From Porcincola intestinalis (lineage in GTDB: Bacteria; Bacillota; Clostridia; Lachnospirales; Lachnospiraceae): a DNA stretch of 64,000 nt. The notes below the pieces were generated by a model. It searched no databases and had not been told where the DNA came from. It saw only the letters and a list, made by a program, of their open reading frames with translations. The translations under genes and the position numbers were made by a program. The stretch lies in the NCBI RefSeq assembly GCF_009696445.1, contig NZ_VULZ01000004.1, forward strand, positions 1-64,000. Direction: 5' to 3'. Position 1 is the first letter of the stretch; each line of letters opens with the position of its first letter. Below, piece after piece: positions 25,914-33,510 of the stretch.

Positions 25914-26015
25914 AACGCTGTTCTTCTTCTTCCCACGTGACTGCATGCCGGCTGCCCCGCCCGAATCTGTGCAGCCGTGTATAACAGGCGTCATTATCGC
26001 ACATCTCCGGAAAGT

Positions 26016-26048
26016 TGGAAAGAGCCCCGGCTGCATACCGGAGCTCTT
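26016..26048 (-). terminator. Probable terminator of the riboflavin transporter gene
   Basis: AAGAGCTCCGG (minus strand, from 26048) pairs with CCGGGGCTCTT (to 26020) with one G-U pair and a 7-base loop, followed by a weak TTTCC tract. It lies 34 bp past the transporter stop and separates it from the ybaK gene. Confidence 0.55.
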
Positions 26049-26081
26049 CCCATGTTCACATGATATTCACGTGATGACTTA

Positions 26082-26726
26082 TTATCCTCTGTTTGTCCCG
26101 TGAATCAGCGGGGACAGTGGTTTATAGATCAGGAATGTCACCACAACGGACAATATCGCCTTCAGAAATGTGAACGGCATGTTGAACGTGACAAGGCACT
26201 GAAGCAGGTCGCCATCCTGAATCGCCGGATTGATAACCTGATACATCTTGATGATAGCATCCATCGGCATGAAAGCCGTATAGAACGGATAGACGATGAA
26301 GTAGTTGATCGGGACGCTCAGCGCCGCCATAACCACCGCCCCTGTCAGTGCCCCCGCAATCGCGCCTTTCTTGGACTTGCGGAAACGATAGATCAGCCCT
26401 GCCGGCAGGACGAACGCCGCATTCAGCAGGAAGTTCGAAAGCTCCCCGACACCGCCCGATGAGGTGAAAAACAGATGCAGCAGATTCTTGACCGCAGCAA
26501 TCACGACCCCGTAAACCGGTCCCATCGCAAACGATCCGATCAGCGACGGAAGGTCCGAGAGATCCAGCTTGATGAAGGATGGCATGAATGGCACGACAAT
26601 CTCGATGTACATCAGGACAGTCGCGATTGCGGACAGCATCGCCGTGACGGCGATGTACCTGGTACGTTTCTGCGTCTTTGTCATAACACGTGGTTTCATT
26701 GTTGAACCTGCAGATGAGTCAGCCAT
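26082..26726 (-). CDS. ribU: Riboflavin ECF transporter S component
   Basis: 214-aa membrane protein with about six TM helices, the substrate-binding subunit of an energy-coupling-factor vitamin importer. The N-terminal RTRYIAVTAMLSAIATVLMY with the AxxxA helix motif, PFMPSFIKLDLSDLPSLIGSF and GPVYGVVIAAVKNLLHLFF match RibU-type S units. The FMN riboswitch directly upstream confirms the riboflavin assignment. ATG at 26726 has AAAGGAG 8 bases upstream. The shared EcfA/A'/T module is not in this window. Confidence 0.93.
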   Translation of the reverse strand: MADSSAGSTMKPRVMTKTQKRTRYIAVTAMLSAIATVLMYIEIVVPFMPSFIKLDLSDLPSLIGSFAMGPVYGVVIAAVKNLLHLFFTSSGGVGELSNFLLNAAFVLPAGLIYRFRKSKKGAIAGALTGAVVMAALSVPINYFIVYPFYTAFMPMDAIIKMYQVINPAIQDGDLLQCLVTFNMPFTFLKAILSVVVTFLIYKPLSPLIHGTNRG

Positions 26727-26814
26727 AAAAAAAGCTCCTTTCCGTGTACTCTACACTCTGCAAGAGGTTCAGGTGTGAAAGAGATGGAAAGAAACTTCGA
26801 TTCAGTTCGATATA

Positions 26815-26927
26815 TCTTCTTCCATCCGGACTATACCGTCGGCCCCGGAATCACACCGGGTCAACCGCTCTCGCGGGTAGCAGGCTTTCACTGCCGGTGG
26901 GGAATCGCACCCCGCCCTGAAGATCTC
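26815..26927 (-). ncRNA. FMN riboswitch (RFN element)
   Basis: Minus-strand sequence contains the hallmark RFN core: AGGGCGGGGTGCGATTCCCC then ACCGGCAGTG, a variable GAGAGCGG helix, GACCCGGTGTGATTCCGGGG and CCGACGGTATAGTCCGGATG. Its ends pair (ATCTTCAGGG with GAAGAAGAT). It lies 90 nt before the riboflavin transporter ATG. No clear terminator hairpin with a T-run follows, so control may act on translation by masking the AAAGGAG site. Confidence 0.96.
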
Positions 26928-26947
26928 TTTACTTGATTGACAAGCCC

Positions 26948-26976
26948 AGTATAGGGCACAGGGGCCTGAGATGCAA
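26948..26976 (-). promoter_or_regulatory. Sigma-A promoter of the riboswitch-transporter unit
   Basis: TTGCAT (26971-26976), 17 bp, TATACT (26948-26953) on the minus strand, about 15-20 bp before the first base of the riboswitch. With the riboswitch it accounts for most of the 324-bp space between the transporter and the next gene. Confidence 0.8.
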
Positions 26977-27050
26977 GCCCCTCTCCATTTCCGATCAAAA
27001 ACTTTTCATCACTTTTCAGCAGAAATCACTGTACCCATCCATCTCTCCGA

Positions 27051-28262
27051 TCACTTGTGATAGATGCAGATCCTTGCTCCGTCCGTCACCTGGCGCAGGA
27101 TTTCGATCATATTCTGCCGGCTAACTGCCACGCAGCCTGCCGTGTAACCGGAGTTGCCCTTGCAGTGCAGGAAAATCGCGGAACCTTTTCCCGGCGTATT
27201 CGCACTGTTATAGTCAAGGAACATGCCATACGCATAGCACTGTGTATAATCAATCAGATGCTCTCCTGCGCACTTGTGCGGATGTTTGCGGATATCAACC
27301 AGCCGATTGTACATATACCGGTCGCCGCACCAGTACAGATACTGGTTCACCCGGACGTAAGGCATGGATGTCCCCGGATTCGCCTGGATTCCAAATCCGG
27401 AAGTCAGCCGGAACGTCCCGGTCGGCGTCCGCTTGTCTCCCTCCTTCACCTTATCGATCCCATTTTTTCCGACCTCGCCGTCACAGGTCAGGATGCATTT
27501 CCATGTCCCGGACTCCTTCACATACAGCAGGACATCCGCCCTGCTCCCGCCGGTATACTGGACAAAGAGAAGCTGATTCACACCGCTCTCATTCTGATAC
27601 ATCTCCAAAAGACGTGTCCATCGGTCTTGCTGTCCCGATTGTGAAACCTGTGTTGTCTGTGTTGTCTGCGTTGGCTTCCCGCTCTGATATTCCACGCTCT
27701 GCGTCCCCTTTTTTCTCCTGACCCGAACCTTGCAGATAGCCTTGAGCTTTCCATAATAAGCCGTGATCTGTGCTGTCCCCGCTTTCTTTGCATGAATCCT
27801 GCCCGAAGACGAAACCGCTGCCACCTTCGGATTGCTGCTTTTCCACTTCATCCTGCGGATATTTGTCTCCACTGTCAGACGCTGCCTCTGCCCGGCAGCC
27901 ATGTCGATCCTGGATTCAGCCAGCTTCAATATCTGTACTTTCACACGGCAGGACAGCACCTTTCCCCCGGGAAGAGCTGCCGTGATCCTTGCCCACCCGC
28001 CGGAAATACCCCGGACAACTCCCTTGCGCGAAACCCGGGCAATGTTCCTGTTACTGCTCGCCCAGACAATCCTGCCAGAATGCACATTCCGCACTCGGAG
28101 ACGCAGCTTCTTTCCCTGTGGCACATAAGCTATCCGCTGACTGATCGAAGGCGTTGCCGCGGCAAAGGCATTGTTTTTCTCGCCCGTCCAGACAGTCAGC
28201 AGCAGGCACAGAAAAAACGCCCCCAGCCAGATTCTCTGAAAGCATTTACAACTCCTTTTCAT
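27051..28262 (-). CDS. Secreted L,D-transpeptidase-like protein with Ig-like (BIG2) domains
   Basis: 403 aa. An N-terminal hydrophobic signal segment (about 9-27) is followed by two bacterial Ig-like repeats (about 40-190: IVWASSNRNIARVSRKGVV and MKWKSSNPKVAAVSSSGRI), a QTT/SQ-rich linker (about 195-220) and a C-terminal YkuD-type catalytic domain. Its active-site motif reads HCKGNSGYTAGCVAVS, with the catalytic Cys in place of the usual SHGC context. The domain transfers meso-DAP peptides to make 3-3 cross-links or acts as a carboxypeptidase. GGAGG lies 8 bases before ATG 28262. It follows the rRNA methyltransferase by 55 bp. Confidence 0.83.
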   Translation of the reverse strand: MKRSCKCFQRIWLGAFFLCLLLTVWTGEKNNAFAAATPSISQRIAYVPQGKKLRLRVRNVHSGRIVWASSNRNIARVSRKGVVRGISGGWARITAALPGGKVLSCRVKVQILKLAESRIDMAAGQRQRLTVETNIRRMKWKSSNPKVAAVSSSGRIHAKKAGTAQITAYYGKLKAICKVRVRRKKGTQSVEYQSGKPTQTTQTTQVSQSGQQDRWTRLLEMYQNESGVNQLLFVQYTGGSRADVLLYVKESGTWKCILTCDGEVGKNGIDKVKEGDKRTPTGTFRLTSGFGIQANPGTSMPYVRVNQYLYWCGDRYMYNRLVDIRKHPHKCAGEHLIDYTQCYAYGMFLDYNSANTPGKGSAIFLHCKGNSGYTAGCVAVSRQNMIEILRQVTDGARICIYHK

Positions 28263-28317
28263 ACCCAAATCCTCCATCTCTGTTCCCGTTCAGTCTCTGC
28301 ACAAAGTTTCCTGCTGT

Positions 28318-29142
28318 TCAGGTATCCTTCCTCCCTGCCCGTCTCTGCCTGCCCGCTTCATACATCAGAATCGAGGCCGCCACGGCCGCATTCAGCGATT
28401 CCACCTTCCCCGCCATGGGAATGCGGACCCGGACGTCGGCCAGCTCTGAGATCCCGTCAGAAAGTCCCCGGCTTTCATTTCCGATCAGGAACGCAGTGCC
28501 CTTCGTGTAGTCTTCCCCATCATATGTGTGTCTTCCCTGAAGATGAGCGGCGCAGACTGTAACGCCCGCCTGCTTCACCTTCCCGATCGTTCCTGAGAGG
28601 TCATCTGTGTAGAGAAATGGAACCCGGAAGATGCTCCCCATCGTCGATCTGGTGACCTTCGGGTTGTACAGATCCGCCGTCCCCCTGCTCATCAGAATTC
28701 CGGTCACACCGGCGCCCTCCGCAGTACGGATGATCGTCCCGAGATTGCCCGGGTCCTGAAGATTCTCTAGAATCAGAAGAAGCGGCTCTGTGTGCTGCCC
28801 GAACAGATCCTCGAGGCGGTAATGTTGCTGAGAAACCACGGCCATCACTCCCTGGGGCGACTGCGTATCCGAAAGGTTCCGGAAGATCTCATCCGATACC
28901 GTTTCAACAACCGTTTCCTTCAGTCTGTCCTGAGCTGCCAGCACGGCTTCGACTGCCTTTCTTCCTGCTTCGCTTTTCAGAAAAGACTCTGATGTGTACA
29001 CTTCCCGCAGCTGCGCGGCAGGAATCTCCCGAAACATCTTGATGCCTTCCACCAGAAACACATCCTGAGCATTCCGCTCGGATGCCTTTCTCTTTAATGC
29101 GATCAGATTTCTGACCTTCGCATTGCTCTTGCTCGTAATCAT
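28318..29142 (-). CDS. SpoU/TrmH-family 23S rRNA (or tRNA) 2'-O-methyltransferase
   Basis: 274-aa SPOUT methyltransferase with an N-terminal RNA-binding extension (MITSKSNAKVRNLIALKRKA...DVFLVEGIKMFRE, an L30e-like fold). Trefoil-knot motifs are ENLQDPGNLGTIIRTAEGAG (motif 1), FLIGNESRGLSD (motif 2) and IPMAGKVESLNAAVAASILM (motif 3, SAM binding). This layout fits RlmB/YsgA-type enzymes modifying rRNA ribose. Target nucleotide is not deducible. It is followed by the secreted L,D-transpeptidase gene on the same strand. Confidence 0.9.
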   Translation of the reverse strand: MITSKSNAKVRNLIALKRKASERNAQDVFLVEGIKMFREIPAAQLREVYTSESFLKSEAGRKAVEAVLAAQDRLKETVVETVSDEIFRNLSDTQSPQGVMAVVSQQHYRLEDLFGQHTEPLLLILENLQDPGNLGTIIRTAEGAGVTGILMSRGTADLYNPKVTRSTMGSIFRVPFLYTDDLSGTIGKVKQAGVTVCAAHLQGRHTYDGEDYTKGTAFLIGNESRGLSDGISELADVRVRIPMAGKVESLNAAVAASILMYEAGRQRRAGRKDT

Positions 29143-29184
29143 TGTTAATCCCCGCCGTTTCCTGTCCTTACATTCCGGCTCTCT

Positions 29185-29310
29185 CTGCCGTTCCGACGCC
29201 TGACGCCTGTACCCCGCACGGCCATCTGTTCACAAAGGCAGCCTGGCTTCCTTTGCTGTTCCAGTGCCTTACACCTGCAGCCCGCACACCCGTCCGTGTT
29301 CACAAAAACA
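29185..29310. repeat. Imperfect direct repeat of about 70 bp between pfkA and the methyltransferase
   Basis: Segment 29185-29242 (GTTCCGACGCCTGACGCCTG ... GTTCACAAAGGCAGCC) is echoed at 29253-29313 (GTTCCAGTGCCTTACACCTG ... GTTCACAAAAACAGCC), offset 68-70 bp. The 308-bp intergenic region contains this, the duplicated pfkA end, and no supported gene. Confidence 0.5.
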
Positions 29311-29390
29311 GCCCCGCCCCGGTTTTTTCCAGAGCGAGGCCGTCACAAACCTCCTCATACAGAGAGTCATCTGCTATCGTCGCTGCATCC

Positions 29391-30458
<1,068 letters not shown>

Positions 30459-30495
30459 TTATCTGCCGCACTCCCTCTGATCTTTTCTTTTCTTC

Positions 30496-30524
30496 ATCTT
30501 ACCCGCATAAGAGAAGCGTGTAAA
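30496..30524 (-). promoter_or_regulatory. Sigma-A promoter of pfkA
   Basis: TTTACA (30519-30524), 17 bp, TAAGAT (30496-30501) on the minus strand, 71 bp upstream of the pfkA start, in the gap after the citrate synthase stop. Confidence 0.6.
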
Positions 30525-30573
30525 GCGTCCGCTCAACAGGAAATGATTCAGAAATGATTCGGTCCGGCTGCTG

Positions 30574-31944
30574 TTAGCTGCGGTCTTCCAGCTTGTGGTA
30601 GGTTCTGTGATGCCCGACATACTTGTACGCCGGCCGGATAATCTTTCCGCCGGATGAAATCTCTTCCATTCTGTGCGCGCACCATCCGGAGATTCTCGCC
30701 ATCGCGAAGATCGGGGTGAAGAGCTGTCTCGGAATGCCAAGCATCGAATAGACAAAGCCGGAGTAGAAGTCCACATTGCAGCAGACCGGCTTTGACAGAT
30801 GCCGTTTTTCTGTCAGCAGCTCCGCCGAGACCTTCTCGACCGTCTGATAGAGATTGAACTCCTCCTCCAGTCCCTTTGCCTCAGACAGCTTTTTCGCCTT
30901 CTCCTTCAGAATCACTGCTCTCGGGTCAGAAAGCGTATAGATGGCATGTCCCATTCCATACACAAGACCTGTGTGGTCAAATGCCTCTCCGTCGATGATC
31001 TGCTCCACGTATGCCCTGATTGCGCCTTCGTCCTCCCAGTTGTTCACATGCTCCTTGATATCCTTGAACATGTTCTCGACCTTCAGGTTTGCGCCGCCGT
31101 GCTTGGGTCCCTTCAGGGAAGCCAGTGAGGCTGCCACCGCTGAGTATGTATCGGTTCCGGTCGATGAGACAACATGTGTTGTGAAGGTTGAGTTGTTTCC
31201 GCCGCCGTGCTCCGCGTGGATGACGAGGCACGCATCGAGAACTCTCGCTTCGAGTTCTGTATACTGACCGTCATCGCGCAGCATTCTCAGGATGTTCTCC
31301 GCTGCGGAAAGCTCTTCATCCGGATACCGGATGATCAGGGACCGGTCGTTGTGGTAATGCTGGTACGCATGATAATTATAGACTGCAATCATCGGCATCA
31401 CACCGATCAGCAGCATAGACTGCCTCAGGACGTTCGGGATGGTGATATCGTCCGGATCCGAATCGTAGGAGTACAGCGTCAGAACGGAGCGCTGCATCCC
31501 GTTCATGATGTTCGCACTCGGTGCTTTCATGATGACATCCCGGACAAACTTGCTCGGAAGCTCGCGGTACTGCCCCAGAAGATCGATGAAATCACGCAGC
31601 TGTTTCCGGTTCGGCAGCTCGCCGAACAGCAGCAGATAGGTGACCTCCTCAAAATTGAACCGGTGGTTCCGGAACCCCTCTACCAGATCCGTGATCTTGT
31701 AGCCCTGGTAGTACAGCTCACCCTCGATCGGAACCGACTTCCCGTCAACATCCCGGTGTCCGTTCACGTCTGAGATCTCGGTCAGGCCGGTCAGCACGCC
31801 CCGGCCATTCGCCTCACGGAGTCCTCGCTTCACCCCGTACGTTGAATAAAGCGACGGATCAATCTGCCTGGACAGCCCGCCGCTCTGCCCTGCGAGCACC
31901 ATCATCCGGTCGTCCCGGATTCTTCTCTCATCATCATTCAGCAT
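30574..31944 (-). CDS. gltA: Citrate synthase
   Basis: 456-aa enzyme condensing oxaloacetate and acetyl-CoA to citrate, feeding 2-oxoglutarate/glutamate synthesis in anaerobes. Catalytic blocks: HAEHGGGNNSTFTTHVVSST (His), VYGMGHAIYTLSDPRA (His) and NVDFYSGFVYSMLGIP (Asp). The N-terminal extension of about 45 residues before YSTYGVKRGLREANGRGV is common in clostridial citrate synthases. ATG at 31944 has GAAGGGCGG upstream. No aconitase or isocitrate dehydrogenase gene is adjacent. It is preceded by a promoter and an ArsR-type gene. Confidence 0.95.
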   Translation of the reverse strand: MLNDDERRIRDDRMMVLAGQSGGLSRQIDPSLYSTYGVKRGLREANGRGVLTGLTEISDVNGHRDVDGKSVPIEGELYYQGYKITDLVEGFRNHRFNFEEVTYLLLFGELPNRKQLRDFIDLLGQYRELPSKFVRDVIMKAPSANIMNGMQRSVLTLYSYDSDPDDITIPNVLRQSMLLIGVMPMIAVYNYHAYQHYHNDRSLIIRYPDEELSAAENILRMLRDDGQYTELEARVLDACLVIHAEHGGGNNSTFTTHVVSSTGTDTYSAVAASLASLKGPKHGGANLKVENMFKDIKEHVNNWEDEGAIRAYVEQIIDGEAFDHTGLVYGMGHAIYTLSDPRAVILKEKAKKLSEAKGLEEEFNLYQTVEKVSAELLTEKRHLSKPVCCNVDFYSGFVYSMLGIPRQLFTPIFAMARISGWCAHRMEEISSGGKIIRPAYKYVGHHRTYHKLEDRS

Positions 31945-31978
31945 GTCATACCGCCCTTCATTTTTAAGCTTTTCTAAT

Positions 31979-32007
31979 ACGGTACAGCATATTATTTTGA
32001 AGGTCAA
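31979..32007 (-). promoter_or_regulatory. Possible promoter of citrate synthase
   Basis: TTGACC (32002-32007), 17 bp, TACCGT (31979-31984) on the minus strand. The -35 is good and the -10 is poor; a nearby AT-rich spacer supports promoter function. Confidence 0.4.
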
Positions 32008-32035
32008 GCCTCACGGCCCGAATATGTGCGGCAAA

Positions 32036-32665
32036 TCACTTCTTTCCGCCCTTCTTTGACTTCTTCCCCTTCTTGCCCTTTTTCTTTCCCGACGGCTCAT
32101 GTGCGCCAGCCGTCTGTTCCCTCATCCCGGCGACAGGCTCCACAGCTGACGCTGGCTGCACCCTCATTCCGGCGACAGGCTCCACAGCTTGTGCCGGCTG
32201 CTCATGCACTCCGTCCGTCTGTTCCCGCATCCCGGCGACGGGACCAACAGCCGACTCTGCTCCCCGGACCTCCTCTGAGATCAGGCTTTTCTTTTTCTCT
32301 TCCTGCACCCTCTCCTCTGCCACAGTGGCCCTTGCCCTTATGGCGATATCAGACTTCTCCGCGTGCTCGGCCTCACTCAGAAACGCCTCCAGCCTCTCTG
32401 CAGCCTCCTGAAGCACCGGCCTGTTGACAGAGTAGATTGTCCACTTTCCGCTGCGCGTTGCCGTCACGACCCCATTGTCTGTCAGCACCTTCATATGATG
32501 AGACAGGGTCGACTGAACGATATCCATCGATTCAAGAATCTCTCCCGCGCTCAGCTCCTTCTTCGCCAGCAGCCTGAGAATCCGCAGTCTGTGTTCATCC
32601 CCAAGCGCCTTGAAAACCCCGTCATAGTCTTCTCTCTTCATGCTCCCACCGAAATCTCTCATCAT
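32036..32665 (-). CDS. ArsR-family winged-helix regulator with repetitive lysine-rich tail
   Basis: About 209 aa. Residues 8-85 form an ArsR-type winged helix (YDGVFKALGDEHRLRILRLL, LSAGEILESMDIVQSTLSHH, then MKVLTDNGVVTATRSGKWTI). No CxC metal motif is visible, so it probably does not sense metals in the classical way. Beyond the helix 'RPVLQEAAERLEAFL' the tail is unusual: three copies of PVAGMR within E/Q/A-rich segments (about 140-185) and a final stretch of some 17 residues, mostly Lys and Gly (193-209). ATGs at 32665/32662 follow GGGGGAG; ATG at 32644 is possible. It may regulate itself through the near-palindrome at 32690-32703. Confidence 0.82.
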   Translation of the reverse strand: MMRDFGGSMKREDYDGVFKALGDEHRLRILRLLAKKELSAGEILESMDIVQSTLSHHMKVLTDNGVVTATRSGKWTIYSVNRPVLQEAAERLEAFLSEAEHAEKSDIAIRARATVAEERVQEEKKKSLISEEVRGAESAVGPVAGMREQTDGVHEQPAQAVEPVAGMRVQPASAVEPVAGMREQTAGAHEPSGKKKGKKGKKSKKGGKK

Positions 32666-32689
32666 CTGCTCCCCCGATTGATCAGATAC

Positions 32690-32703
32690 TGATATATATG
32701 TCA
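32690..32703. promoter_or_regulatory. Near-palindrome before the ArsR-type gene, candidate operator
   Basis: TGATATATATGTCA is a 14-bp palindrome with one mismatched pair, 25 bp before the start codon and overlapping a TTGACA. ArsR-family dimers typically bind AT-rich dyads at their own promoters. A matching -10 was not identified. Confidence 0.35.
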
Positions 32704-32850
32704 ACTCCTTCCGCCACTCCCATGGCGGAGAAGAATCCTGTCCCGCTGTTTTTCATGTTCTGTCAAAAATCAGACAGACGAAACCCGATATTTTTAAAAA
32801 TTTCTCTTGACTTTTTCTTTCATATCTACTATTTTCGATGTATAGATAAT

Positions 32851-33510
32851 TCAGATTCTTCTGAACAGATCAGCAAGATCCTGAACCGTCTCCGCAATAT
32901 ATGTCGCGCCTGCCTTCTCGAGCTCCCCCGGTTCGGCAAAGCCATAATAGACGCCGATGGAATCAAGGCCTGTTTCATTTGCCCCCTCAATATCAAATCG
33001 CCGGTCACCGATCATGACCACGGAGGCCTTGTCGGCCTGCGTCAGCTTTCCCCTTCTGAAAACCTCCCTGATGATGTCCGGCTTCGAGCTGAGTTTCTCA
33101 TCCATCGTCGCCCCGACGATCTCAGAAAAATACTGTCCGATCCCGAAGTGTTCGAGAATCTCCCGCACAAAACGTTCAGGCTTCGAGGAGGCGACGGCAA
33201 GCTTTCGTCCTTCCTGCTGAAGTGCTTCCAGCAGTTCTCCGATGCCTTCATAGGGATGGCATTCATACAGCCCCTTGCTGCTGTAACGCTCCCTGTACCA
33301 GTCAACCGCCTCCATGGCCTTCTCCTCGCTCATTCCATAAAGATCCCGGAAAGAATCGAGCAAGGGCGGACCCACGAAGGCCCTCAGCCTGTTCAGATCC
33401 GGCTCCTCAATCCCCATCTTTGAGAGCGCGTACTGTGTACTCTTCGTAATCCCCTCTCCTGAATCGATGACTGTTCCATCCAAATCAAAAAGCGCATACC
33501 TGTATTTCAT
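32851..33510 (-). CDS. HAD-superfamily phosphatase (phosphoglycolate phosphatase-like)
   Basis: 219-aa cytoplasmic phosphatase. Motif I ALFDLDGTVIDSGEG (nucleophile Asp and general-acid Asp), a helical cap (about 15-80), motif II VASSKPERF, the Lys of motif III in SSKPDIIREVF, and motif IV VMIGDRRFDIEGANETGLDSIG. This is the Gph/PpaX-like subclass I layout; the substrate could be phosphoglycolate, pyrophosphate or a nucleotide. The start overlaps the stop of the upstream L,D-transpeptidase by 4 bp with GGAGG just before it, so the two are coupled. Confidence 0.87.
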   Translation of the reverse strand: MKYRYALFDLDGTVIDSGEGITKSTQYALSKMGIEEPDLNRLRAFVGPPLLDSFRDLYGMSEEKAMEAVDWYRERYSSKGLYECHPYEGIGELLEALQQEGRKLAVASSKPERFVREILEHFGIGQYFSEIVGATMDEKLSSKPDIIREVFRRGKLTQADKASVVMIGDRRFDIEGANETGLDSIGVYYGFAEPGELEKAGATYIAETVQDLADLFRRI

